Source: Hyphomonas sp. (lineage in GTDB: Bacteria > Pseudomonadota > Alphaproteobacteria > Caulobacterales > Hyphomonadaceae). From it: DNA of 64,000 nucleotides. Under the pieces are notes generated by a model that saw only the letters and a list, made by a program, of their open reading frames with translations, searched no databases and was not told the DNA's origin. A program made the translations under genes and the position numbers. Shown here one piece after another: positions 50,557 to 58,571 of the stretch. Position 1 is the stretch's first letter. Each line of letters starts with the position of its first letter. The stretch covers positions 992,001 through 1,056,000 of the forward strand of contig NZ_CP051230.1 of assembly GCF_017792385.1 (NCBI RefSeq), in the 5' to 3' direction.

Positions 50557-50994
50557 CTAGTTGACCGGCGTGCGATGGGCATCGCTGGACGCCCAGATCT
50601 TTTCAAGATTGTAGAATTCGCGGACTTCCGGCCGGAACAGATGGATGATCACATCCCCTGTGTCGATCAGCACCCAATCGGCATTTGGCATGCCTTCCAC
50701 GCTGGCAGGGCGGCCTGTCAGCTTCTTGACGTCCTGCACCACATGATCGGCAAGCGCAGCGACGTGACGGCCGGACCGTCCCGATGCGATGATCATGAAA
50801 TCTGCGAGAGAGGATTTGCCGTCGAGGTCGATGAAGAGAATGTCCTCGGCCTTGTCGTCCTCTAGGGACTTGGCGAGGGATTCAGCCACAGTGCGAATTT
50901 CATCAAGCGTGGCCGGCTGGGCAGGCTGCAGCCGTGGGGCGCTGGGGGTCAGGGGTCCGGTTCCTTCTTTTACGTACCGACAAGATAATAGCAT
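50557..50994 (-). CDS. rsfS: Ribosomal silencing factor RsfS
   Basis: About 145 residues. RsfS binds L14 on the large subunit and blocks joining to the small subunit under starvation. The family core DILFIDLDGKSSLADFMIIA and ADWVLIDTGDVIIHLF are clear. The start is uncertain: ATG 50994 is used, but a TATTAT box overlaps that codon, and an AAGAAGGAA site lies further in, so translation may begin downstream at a non-ATG codon. It is followed by rlmH. The usual upstream nadD gene is absent; a BON-domain gene diverges instead. Confidence 0.92.
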   Translation of the reverse strand: MLLSCRYVKEGTGPLTPSAPRLQPAQPATLDEIRTVAESLAKSLEDDKAEDILFIDLDGKSSLADFMIIASGRSGRHVAALADHVVQDVKKLTGRPASVEGMPNADWVLIDTGDVIIHLFRPEVREFYNLEKIWASSDAHRTPVN

Positions 50995-51149
50995 CCGGCC
51001 CGCCGAACAACCAGCCAAATGAGTCGGTGTTCACCGGGCACCAGGCCGAATTCTTTCGAAAGTTTCACCTGTACAGTGCTTGCCAGAATTTCGCCGTATC
51101 CTCATGCCATAGGACGACGCCAAGTTTACCGCTGATGGAGTAGAGTTTC

Positions 51150-51833
51150 ATGCGCCTGCCACTTGCTGCTGCCGCCCTCTTGTTTGCCGCCCCTCTTGGA
51201 GGATGCGCTGTGGCCGCCATCGGTACGGCCGGTGCGGTCGGGGTCGCGGCCGCCCAAGAAAAATCCCTCGGCGAGGCTGTCGATGACGCGACCGCCTCGA
51301 ACGAGATCAAGAGCAAGCTCCTGTCGGAGAGCGCCAACCGTTTCGGCGAGGTCGATGTGGAAGTCACTGGCGGCCTTGTCCTGCTGTCCGGGCGGGTCAA
51401 CACGCCCGAGGAGCGCGTGCTGGCAGAAGGCATCGCCTGGACCTCGCCGCTGACACGCGACGTGGCGAACGAAATCAAGATCCAGCCACCCGGCGGTTTC
51501 CTGGCCAATGTATCCGACGAACTGATCACGGCCCGCGTTCGCGCCCGCCTCGTCGGCTCCAGCACCGTGAAGAGCCTCAACTACAATATCGAGACCTATG
51601 ATGGCGTCGTGTACCTGATGGGCATCGCCCGGACGGCTGATGAGCTGAAACGCGCGGCCGAGGAGGCGAGCGTGGTGGGCGGCGTCCGGCAGGTCGTGTC
51701 CTATGTCCGCATTCGTGACGGACGCACACAGCAGGCCGCGCCCACCTTGCAGGGGACGCCCCCTTATCAAACCGCACCTGATGCCTCATATGACTCCGGG
51801 GCCGACGGGGAACTGATCGGCGCAAGTTACTAG
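51150..51833 (+). CDS. BON-domain lipoprotein
   Basis: A 227-residue lipoprotein (signal ending LGGC, Cys at 19) with two BON domains (about 45-112 and 120-190), the pattern of YraP/DolP. E. coli DolP binds anionic phospholipid at the outer membrane and supports envelope integrity. The segments VEVTGGLVLLSGRVNTPEE and YDGVVYLMGIART are the two BON cores. It is followed 45 bp later by gshB. The tail is Gln/Pro-rich and disordered. Confidence 0.9.
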   Translation: MRLPLAAAALLFAAPLGGCAVAAIGTAGAVGVAAAQEKSLGEAVDDATASNEIKSKLLSESANRFGEVDVEVTGGLVLLSGRVNTPEERVLAEGIAWTSPLTRDVANEIKIQPPGGFLANVSDELITARVRARLVGSSTVKSLNYNIETYDGVVYLMGIARTADELKRAAEEASVVGGVRQVVSYVRIRDGRTQQAAPTLQGTPPYQTAPDASYDSGADGELIGASY

Positions 51834-51878
51834 CCGGGCCGGCCCTATCGGGCGGCGGCCCCTTGAACGGAGCCGCCA

Positions 51879-52829
51879 ATGAGCCTTCGCGTTGCGATCC
51901 AGATGGATCCGCTGGAATCCGTCAATATTGACGGGGACACCACTTTTGCCCTTGCCGAGGTCGCGCAGGCCCGTGGCATGGAATTGTTCGTCTACGGCCC
52001 CGAGGCCATGAGCATCGAGGGCGGCCGGGTGACGGCGCAGGTCCGCCCGGCAAAAGTTCAACGGGTCAAGGACACGCCCGGCCAATTCGGTGAATCCGTC
52101 CGGATCGACCTGGCTTCGGATGTCGATGTCATCCTGATCCGGCAGGATCCCCCCTTCGACATGAGCTACATCACCGCCTGTCACATGCTGGAAGAAGTGT
52201 CGTCCAGGACGCTCGTCGTAAACGATCCGGCCGGCGTACGGTCCAGCCCGGAAAAGATTTTCCCGCTCATGTTCCCGGATCTCATGCCGCCGACGCTGGT
52301 CTCTCGCGACCTCGACGCGATTCAGGATTTCCGCGACCGGCACAAGGACATCATCATCAAGCCGCTATACGGCCACGGCGGCGCCGGCGTGTTCCGCCTG
52401 AAGGAAGACGATTCCAATTTCGACTCGCTGACCGAACTGTTTTTCACCCGGTCGCGCGAACCGGTCATGGTCCAGGCCTTTCTTCCGTCCGTCAGCGAAG
52501 GCGACAAGCGAATCATCCTGATTGACGGCGAGGCTGCCGGAGCCCTGAACCGACGCCCGAAAGCTGGACAGGTACGCTCCAATCTCGTCGTGGGCGGCAC
52601 GGCGGAAGCCACGGAACTGAGCGATGCTGACAGGAAAATCTGCGAGGCCATCGGCCCGGAGTTGAAACGGCGTGGCCTCGTACTGACCGGAATTGACGTG
52701 ATTGGCGGGCGCCTGACGGAAGTGAATGTCACCTCCCCGACCGGTGTGCAGGCGGTCAAGAAACTGAGCGGCATTGATATCGCGGCCGTTTTCTGGGACT
52801 CTGTGCAAGACAAGCTTGCGGGCCGTTGA
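51879..52829 (+). CDS. gshB: Glutathione synthetase
   Basis: A 316-residue ATP-grasp ligase joining glycine to gamma-glutamylcysteine. The N-terminus (AIQMDPLESVNIDGDTTFAL) and LIRQDPPFDMSYI are diagnostic; the ATP-grasp core has IIKPLYGHGGAGVFRL and the metal-binding end EVNVTSPTGVQ. It supplies glutathione, including for the GST at 14243. Length equals E. coli GshB. Confidence 0.98.
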   Translation: MSLRVAIQMDPLESVNIDGDTTFALAEVAQARGMELFVYGPEAMSIEGGRVTAQVRPAKVQRVKDTPGQFGESVRIDLASDVDVILIRQDPPFDMSYITACHMLEEVSSRTLVVNDPAGVRSSPEKIFPLMFPDLMPPTLVSRDLDAIQDFRDRHKDIIIKPLYGHGGAGVFRLKEDDSNFDSLTELFFTRSREPVMVQAFLPSVSEGDKRIILIDGEAAGALNRRPKAGQVRSNLVVGGTAEATELSDADRKICEAIGPELKRRGLVLTGIDVIGGRLTEVNVTSPTGVQAVKKLSGIDIAAVFWDSVQDKLAGR

Positions 52830-52851
52830 GGCGCGGGGCAAGAATGGGGGC

Positions 52852-53223
52852 ATGAACATGAAGCTGATATCGACTTTCGCCGTCCTGTCCCTGTGTGTTG
52901 CCGGAACAGCCTGTTCGGAAAGCACGCAGGCTGAAGACACCACCGCTGTCGTGGCCACGGAAACCGCGCAGGTCGAGGATGATTATTCCGGATCGCTGAA
53001 TCTGAGCCTGCCGTCCTCCTCACTGCCCGAGAGCAGCGAGTCCGGCTCCCTGAACCTCCGCATCGGCCAGTCCGGCGACGAGGACGGTTTGCTCATCGGC
53101 TCCGGCGGCTTCGGCGGCGGCCAGTTTGAGGATGCTCCCTCGCTGGGCCTTTCCCTGCCGGGCGAAGAGGCGGCTGCCGCTCAGCCGTCCGAGGACGACA
53201 TCATCCGGCTCGACCCCAAATAG
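52852..53223 (+). CDS. Small acidic exported lipoprotein-like protein
   Basis: A 123-residue protein with a signal sequence ending VAGTAC (possible lipid anchor at the Cys). The mature part is acidic, Ser/Gly-rich and contains two related GSLNL units (YSGSLNLSLPSSS and SGSLNLRIGQSG), so it is probably disordered. No family is recognised. It starts 22 bp after gshB and is likely co-transcribed. Two ATGs two codons apart (52852 and 52858) are both possible. Confidence 0.7.
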   Translation: MNMKLISTFAVLSLCVAGTACSESTQAEDTTAVVATETAQVEDDYSGSLNLSLPSSSLPESSESGSLNLRIGQSGDEDGLLIGSGGFGGGQFEDAPSLGLSLPGEEAAAAQPSEDDIIRLDPK

Positions 53224-53260
53224 GCCGAGATGCCCGCGCCAGTTGAGTTTGGGCAACGGG

Positions 53261-53288
53261 TTGTCAAAATTACAATTACAGGTAGTAT
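53261..53288 (+). promoter_or_regulatory. Candidate promoter of the XRE gene
   Basis: TTGTCA (53261-53266), 16-base spacer, TAGTAT (53283-53288). The spacer is AT-rich with a tandem ATTACA, unusual for this region and a possible regulator site. The leader to the ATG at 53350 would be about 55 nt. Confidence 0.45.
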
Positions 53289-53349
53289 GCGGATCTGTTG
53301 ATCTCGTGCTGCGCATTCCCGCGCCATGGCACGCTGCCGGAGACCGGAC

Positions 53350-53745
53350 ATGCGCAAGGCCGCTTCCCGTCATTCTGTCCGAAAGCCGACCGAGGCGGAC
53401 CGTTTCACGGGCCGGAAAGTGAGACAGGCCCGGCGCGAACGCGGCATGTCCCAGGATGCGCTTGCGGAGGCACTCGGGCTGACCTTCCAGCAGGTCCAGA
53501 AATACGAATCCGGTCGAAGCCGCCTGTCTGCCGGACGTCTGCGCGATGTGGCGATTGCCCTCGCCAAGCCCGTGACGTTTTTCTTCGAACCCCTGTCCCT
53601 GCCCCAGCCGGACTCTGGCGAGCGGCGCCAGCGGGTCCAGCTTCTCCGGCACGATGCGCGTCGACTGATTGATCGGCTGTCTGATCCGGAAGACCTGACC
53701 GCCGCCATCCATGTCCTGACCGCGCTGGGCATGCGCCGCAGCTAA
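53350..53745 (+). CDS. XRE-family helix-turn-helix regulator
   Basis: A 131-residue protein. The HTH_3 domain spans about 17-72 (RKVRQARRERGMSQDALAEA, then FQQVQKYESGRSRLSAGRL). The C-terminal 60 residues (VTFFFEPLSL, then LIDRLSDPEDLTAAIHVL) resemble small alphaproteobacterial regulators with a PHB-like C-terminal helix pair. The start at 53350 has GGAG 7 bp upstream; ATG 53326 is also open. The stop overlaps the mutM stop (CTAA, 53742-53745). Targets unknown. Confidence 0.88.
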   Translation: MRKAASRHSVRKPTEADRFTGRKVRQARRERGMSQDALAEALGLTFQQVQKYESGRSRLSAGRLRDVAIALAKPVTFFFEPLSLPQPDSGERRQRVQLLRHDARRLIDRLSDPEDLTAAIHVLTALGMRRS

Positions 53746-54587
53746 CGCTGGCAATGGCTGCAGAAAAAGCTCGAACGCCCGGACTGGACGATCCGCTGGA
53801 TCGGCGCAGCACAGGATGGACAGGCCTGTCCTTCGCGGTCGTAGACCGCAAATGTGTGCTGGAAGTAGCCGAGCTCGCCGCTGGCACTGGCAAAGTCGGA
53901 TATCGACGAGCCGCCCGCTGCAATCGCCTCGGCGATCACTTCATTGATGGCTGGAACAAGCCGCGCCGCCCGCTTGCCGGGCACCGTTGTTGCGCTGCGC
54001 CGGGGCGAAATGCCGGCGCGCCACAGCGCTTCGCAGACATAGATGTTGCCGAGCCCGGCGATCACCGACTGGTCCAGCAAGGCTGACTTGATTGGTGTCT
54101 TGCGCCCTGTCAGGGCCGCATTCAGATAGGTTTCCGAAAACCCGTTCGAGAGCGGTTCCGGCCCCATGGCGATTAACCTTGGATAGGCCCCGAATTGCCG
54201 GGCCGGCCACAATTCCATGAACCCGAAACGGCGCGGATCGTTATAGGTGACGCTGGCCCCGTTCGAGAGGGTGAACACGACATGGTCGTGGCGCGGATCG
54301 GTGCCGGTTTCGTGATGGAATTCGCCCACCTGCCCGCCGGAGACCGTAAACCGCCCCGTCATGCCGAGATGCATGACAAGGACCTCGTCGGTCGAAAGCT
54401 CGAGCGTCAGGAATTTTGCCTTGCGGCCAAGGTGGCGGACATGAGCGCCTGTGAGGCGCTCGGCGAACCGGTCCGGAAACGGAAATCTCAGATTTGTCCT
54501 GTTCTGGACAAGCCGGTCGATGCGCTGGCCCTCCATGACAGGGGCCAGTCCGCGGCGAACTGTCTCGACTTCGGGCAATTCAGGCAT
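53742..54587 (-). CDS. mutM: Formamidopyrimidine-DNA glycosylase
   Basis: A 281-residue base-excision glycosylase/AP lyase removing 8-oxoguanine. The catalytic N-terminus PELPEVETVRRGL (Pro2, Glu3) is present; the helix-two-turn-helix has GLGNIYVCEALW; and the C-terminal zinc finger is CPSC...CSHC. Start at 54587 is fixed by the required N-terminal Pro. It is divergent from ubiE, a linkage common in alphaproteobacteria. Confidence 0.98.
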   Translation of the reverse strand: MPELPEVETVRRGLAPVMEGQRIDRLVQNRTNLRFPFPDRFAERLTGAHVRHLGRKAKFLTLELSTDEVLVMHLGMTGRFTVSGGQVGEFHHETGTDPRHDHVVFTLSNGASVTYNDPRRFGFMELWPARQFGAYPRLIAMGPEPLSNGFSETYLNAALTGRKTPIKSALLDQSVIAGLGNIYVCEALWRAGISPRRSATTVPGKRAARLVPAINEVIAEAIAAGGSSISDFASASGELGYFQHTFAVYDREGQACPSCAAPIQRIVQSGRSSFFCSHCQR

Positions 54588-54623
54588 GGCAATGGCATAT
54601 AGCCTAGGGTGAACGAGGCAAGT

Positions 54624-55424
54624 ATGGTGGCGCGCATGGCTGCAGGCAGTGAAACGGAACGCAAGGTCTCGTTCGGCTTCGAGGAAGTCACGGAGACGGA
54701 GAAAGTCGCCCGGGTGAAGGGCGTCTTCCGCTCGGTCGCCTCCCGCTATGACCTGATGAATGATCTGATGTCGGCTGGCGTGCACCGGCTGTGGAAGCAT
54801 GACGCCATGAACCGCGTGAACCCCCAGCCTGGCGAGCGCCACCTTGATGTGGCCGGCGGCACGGGAGAACTGGCCCGCGCCTTCCTGACCCTGGCCGACC
54901 GGGCCGCAAAGCGGCGCGGTGTGGACCGCGAGGCGACCGCCATCGTCTGTGATATCAATGATGCCATGCTCGAGGCCGGAAAGGGCCGCGCCGACAATGA
55001 GAAATGGACCGGTCGGCTCGACTGGGTCTGCGCAGACGGGCAGAATCTGCCCTATCCGGACCGGTCCTTTGACGCCGTCACCGTCTCTTTCGGGATTCGC
55101 AATTTCGCCGACCGGCAAGCCGGCCTGCGCGAGTTTCGACGTGTCCTGAAACCGGGCGGTCGTCTGGCGGTGCTGGAATTCAGTCACATGACCGCTCCCG
55201 CCCTGCAGGCGGCGTACGATACGTACAGCTTCAACGTGATCCCGAAACTGGGCAGCCTCGTGGCTGGGGACGCCGACAGCTACCAGTATCTTGTTGAATC
55301 AATCCGCCAGTTCCCGTCGCAGGACGCGTTCAAGGCGGAAATGGAAGGCGCTGGCTTCTCGCGGGTCAGTGTGACCAATTATTCCGGAGGTATCGCCGCC
55401 CTTCATTTTGGCTGGGCAGTCTGA
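54624..55424 (+). CDS. ubiE: Ubiquinone/menaquinone C-methyltransferase UbiE
   Basis: A 266-residue AdoMet methyltransferase acting on the benzoquinol ring. VASRYDLMNDLMSAGVHRLWK and the AdoMet motif LDVAGGTGELA are diagnostic, with VSFGIRNFADRQAGL and the late FSRVSVTNYSGGIAALHFG. The ATG at 54624 has GAGG 5 bp upstream; a GTG at 54609 and an ATG at 54636 are alternatives. ubiB follows after a small divergent gene on the other strand. Confidence 0.96.
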   Translation: MVARMAAGSETERKVSFGFEEVTETEKVARVKGVFRSVASRYDLMNDLMSAGVHRLWKHDAMNRVNPQPGERHLDVAGGTGELARAFLTLADRAAKRRGVDREATAIVCDINDAMLEAGKGRADNEKWTGRLDWVCADGQNLPYPDRSFDAVTVSFGIRNFADRQAGLREFRRVLKPGGRLAVLEFSHMTAPALQAAYDTYSFNVIPKLGSLVAGDADSYQYLVESIRQFPSQDAFKAEMEGAGFSRVSVTNYSGGIAALHFGWAV

Positions 55425-55430
55425 TGCCCA

Positions 55431-55610
55431 TCAGCCCGGATTGGTGTCCGGGGCCAGGCTGGAGCGTTGGGTGGGATCGAGAAGCAGTTCTTTCGGCGTC
55501 TGGCTGGGTTCGGCATAGTAGACGGCGGCAGCCACCATCGCCGCCACCAAAAGGCCACTCATCACAAAATATAGAGTTCCTTTGTTTTTCCGTGCTTTTT
55601 TAGTGGCCAT
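55431..55610 (-). CDS. Small single-pass membrane protein
   Basis: A 59-residue protein starting at ATG 55610 with a GAGGAGG site 7 bp upstream. A lysine-rich N-terminus (MATKKARKNKG) precedes a helix (about 12-32) and a polar tail. The basic start predicts cytosolic N, periplasmic C. No family is recognised. It lies between ubiE and ubiB on the opposite strand, breaking what would otherwise be a ubiE-ubiB operon, and its 5' end faces ubiB. Confidence 0.68.
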   Translation of the reverse strand: MATKKARKNKGTLYFVMSGLLVAAMVAAAVYYAEPSQTPKELLLDPTQRSSLAPDTNPG

Positions 55611-55691
55611 GACAGCCTCCTCGCTACATATCTCGTCCCTGAAGAAACGCCGTCCGGGCGTACCGGTTCCCGAACGCCGCGGAGGCCTGAC

Positions 55692-57206
55692 ATGGGTGTG
55701 ATTGGAGATTATCGCCGTCTGATGCGCGCCGGCATCGCGCTCGCGCGCCATGATGTCATCCTGCCGGGAGCCTATCAGACCCGTCTTCCCCTGCCCGCGC
55801 GCATCGCCGGCCGTGTGCTGCGTCTTGTCAGCGGCGGGGCCAAAGGACGGCCCGGCCAACGGCTGGCGCGGGCACTGGAGAAGCTCGGCCCGGCCTACAT
55901 AAAGCTTGGTCAGTTCCTGGCCACCCGTCCGGACGTATTCGGCGCTGAAGTCACCGAGGATCTCGGCCGGTTGAAGGACAAACTGCCCCCCTTCTCCATG
56001 AAGGCCGCGCGTGCTGCCCTGGCCGAAGAGTTCGGGGACGCTGATGCGGCCCGCCTGTTCGGTGAACTGTCAGAGCCGGTCGCCGCCGCATCCATCGCGC
56101 AGGTTCACCGCATGAATCTGCCCGATGGCGAACGTGCCGTGAAGATCCTGCGTCCCGGGATCGAGCGGCAGCTGATGGTGGAACTGTCCGCCATGAAACG
56201 CGCCGCCCGGACGATTGAAGGCATTTCCGCCGAAAGCCAGCGCTTGAAACCGGTCGCATTCACCGAAACCATCGCTGCTGCCATGATGCGCGAAACCGAT
56301 CTGCGTCTGGAAGCTGGCGGGGCGGATGAAATGCACGAGATCAGCCAGAAATCCGGCCACTTCACCGTGCCGGGGGTTGACTGGGATCGAACCGGCCGAC
56401 GGGTGCTGACCATTGACTGGATCGACGGCATCCCGCTGACCGATCCGAAGGCGCTGGACCGACCCGGCATTGATCGCAGGAAACTGGCCAACGACATCAC
56501 GCAGGGCTTTCTGACCCATGCGATCGAATACGGCGTGTTTCATGCGGACATGCATGAGGGCAATCTGATCATTACGCCCGAGAACAAGGTGGCTCTGGTC
56601 GATTTCGGTATCATCGGCCGGATTGGCATGACCGAGCGACGCTTCCTGGCCGAGATTCTCTGGGGCTTCCTGAAACGGGATTATCAGCGCGTGGCGGAAG
56701 TTCATTTCGAGGCGGGTTATGTGCCCGCATCCCAATCTGTCGGAGAGTTCGCGCAGGCGCTCCGGTCCATTGGCGAGCCAGTCCACGGCAAGCCGGCGGA
56801 AGAGGTCTCCATGGGCCGGGTCCTGCTGCAATTGTTCGACTATACGCACACATTCGGCATGTCTCTGCGTCCGGAACTGGTCCTGTTGCAGAAGACCATG
56901 GTTCAGGTCGAGGGTGTGGCCCGTGCCATCGACCCTTCACATAATATCTGGGTCGCGTCCGAGCCTGTCGTCGGTGGCTGGATCCGTCGCAGCTTCGGAC
57001 CGGAAGGCGCCGCCAAGCTTGTGGCGGGCAATGTAAAGGAAATCACCAATCGGCTGAAACGCCTTCCGGATGTGATGGACCGGTTCGAAGCCTCGCTGGA
57101 ACCGCCAGCCCCCCCTCCTCCGCCGCCGCGGCGCTTCGCGCCCTGGTGGGGCTGGTTCGGCTTCGTGACCGCGCTGGTGGCGCTGGCCGTCTGGGCTGCA
57201 AAATAG
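55692..57206 (+). CDS. ubiB: Ubiquinone biosynthesis protein UbiB (ABC1/COQ8 type)
   Basis: A 504-residue atypical kinase-like protein needed for ubiquinone synthesis. The KxGQ motif AYIKLGQFLATRPD, the Ala-rich loop AAASIAQVH and the catalytic-type HADMHEGNL and VDFGIIGR are present. A C-terminal transmembrane helix (about 480-500) anchors it. A proline run (about 472-480) precedes that helix. It lies between ubiE and coaBC. Confidence 0.96.
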   Translation: MGVIGDYRRLMRAGIALARHDVILPGAYQTRLPLPARIAGRVLRLVSGGAKGRPGQRLARALEKLGPAYIKLGQFLATRPDVFGAEVTEDLGRLKDKLPPFSMKAARAALAEEFGDADAARLFGELSEPVAAASIAQVHRMNLPDGERAVKILRPGIERQLMVELSAMKRAARTIEGISAESQRLKPVAFTETIAAAMMRETDLRLEAGGADEMHEISQKSGHFTVPGVDWDRTGRRVLTIDWIDGIPLTDPKALDRPGIDRRKLANDITQGFLTHAIEYGVFHADMHEGNLIITPENKVALVDFGIIGRIGMTERRFLAEILWGFLKRDYQRVAEVHFEAGYVPASQSVGEFAQALRSIGEPVHGKPAEEVSMGRVLLQLFDYTHTFGMSLRPELVLLQKTMVQVEGVARAIDPSHNIWVASEPVVGGWIRRSFGPEGAAKLVAGNVKEITNRLKRLPDVMDRFEASLEPPAPPPPPPRRFAPWWGWFGFVTALVALAVWAAK

Positions 57207-57335
57207 GCAAGTCATGCAAGATTCCTGCGAAAAGCCGCGAAATCCTTAACCGACACGGCAGGTTCACGGGGATTTCATGGGGCAACGGCAAGGAATTTGC
57301 GATAAGAAACAGCTCAAGACCGAAGGCTGAAACAG

Positions 57336-58568
57336 ATGGCGCAGAAACGCATCCTCCTGATCATATCCGGCGGCATTGCCGCCTATAAAAGCCTGGAACT
57401 GATCCGGGAACTGCGCCGCCGCGAGATTGCCTGCCGCTGTATCGTGACCCGGGGCGGGCAGGAATTCGTGACGCCGCTGTCGGTGTCGGCCCTGTCGGGC
57501 GACAAGGTCTATGCCGACCTGTTCAATCTCAGCGACGAAGCTGAAATGGGGCATATCGAATTGTCGCGTTCTGCCGACCTAGTTGTGGTCTGCCCGGCAA
57601 CGGCAGACCTGATGGCCAAGGCTGCAGGCGGTCTGGCCAATGACCTCGCCTCAACCACATTGCTGGCAACCGACAAGCCCGTCCTAATGGTGCCCGCCAT
57701 GAATGTCCGCATGTGGCAGCACCCGGCGACACAACGCAATGTCGAGACGCTGCGTACCGATGGCGTGACCGTCATGGACCCGGACGAAGGTGCAATGGCC
57801 TGCGGCGAGTTCGGCCCGGGACGGCTGCCGGAAATCCCGGTCATCGTGGCAGAGGTCGAGCGGATGCTGGACGGCGACGACGCCGGAGCGCTGGCTGGCA
57901 CCCATGCCCTTGTCACAGCCGGCCCGACGCGCGAACCGCTGGATCCCGTCCGCTTCCTGTCCAATCACTCTTCCGGAAAGCAAGGCTATGCGATTGCCGA
58001 TGCGCTGGCACGCCTTGGCGCGCAGGTGACGCTCGTGTCCGGCCCGGTCGCCCTGCCCGTCCCCCGCGGCGTGAATTTGGTGCCAGTGGAAACCGCCCGC
58101 CAGATGCTGAAGGCCTGCGAAGAGGCGTTGCCCGCGGATGTGTTCGTATCGGTCGCAGCCGTGGCCGACTGGCGCCCGGCCCGCGCCGCAACCAAGAAAC
58201 TGAAGATCAAGGGCGCCGGCAGCGAGCATCCATCCATGGAGCTTACCGAGAATCCGGACATCCTGAAGACGCTGGCCAACAAGCGCAAGAACCGCCCTGG
58301 CCTCGTGATCGGCTTTGCAGCCGAGACCCATGATGTCGAAGACCATGCCCAGGCCAAGCTGAAGCGCAAGAATTGCGACTGGATCGTCGCCAATGATGTA
58401 TCTGGCGACGTGATGGGCGGCGCTGAAAACGAGATCGCGCTGATCACGCGCGACGGCGCCGAGCGCTGGCCCCGCATGGGCAAGGATGAAGTGGCGCGTC
58501 GGCTGGCGCTGAAAGTTGCCGAGGCTCTGGGGGATGAAGGGGACGGACTGAAACTCGCAGCCGAGTAA
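57336..58568 (+). CDS. coaBC: Bifunctional phosphopantothenoylcysteine decarboxylase/synthase
   Basis: A 410-residue fused enzyme of coenzyme A synthesis. The CoaC half (about 1-185) is a flavodoxin-like decarboxylase with GGIAAYKSLELIREL, the active-site His in MGHIELSRSADLV and MVPAMNVRMW. The CoaB half (about 190-410) joins cysteine to phosphopantothenate, with TAGPTREPLDPVRFLSNHSS and AAVADWRP. Its end is 3 bp from the convergent folC stop. Confidence 0.97.
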   Translation: MAQKRILLIISGGIAAYKSLELIRELRRREIACRCIVTRGGQEFVTPLSVSALSGDKVYADLFNLSDEAEMGHIELSRSADLVVVCPATADLMAKAAGGLANDLASTTLLATDKPVLMVPAMNVRMWQHPATQRNVETLRTDGVTVMDPDEGAMACGEFGPGRLPEIPVIVAEVERMLDGDDAGALAGTHALVTAGPTREPLDPVRFLSNHSSGKQGYAIADALARLGAQVTLVSGPVALPVPRGVNLVPVETARQMLKACEEALPADVFVSVAAVADWRPARAATKKLKIKGAGSEHPSMELTENPDILKTLANKRKNRPGLVIGFAAETHDVEDHAQAKLKRKNCDWIVANDVSGDVMGGAENEIALITRDGAERWPRMGKDEVARRLALKVAEALGDEGDGLKLAAE

Positions 58569-58571
58569 GGC

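Noticed and set aside
51053..51062. Palindrome CTTTCGAAAG upstream of the BON gene
   Set aside because: Only a 10-bp core with unmatched flanks; too short to call an operator.
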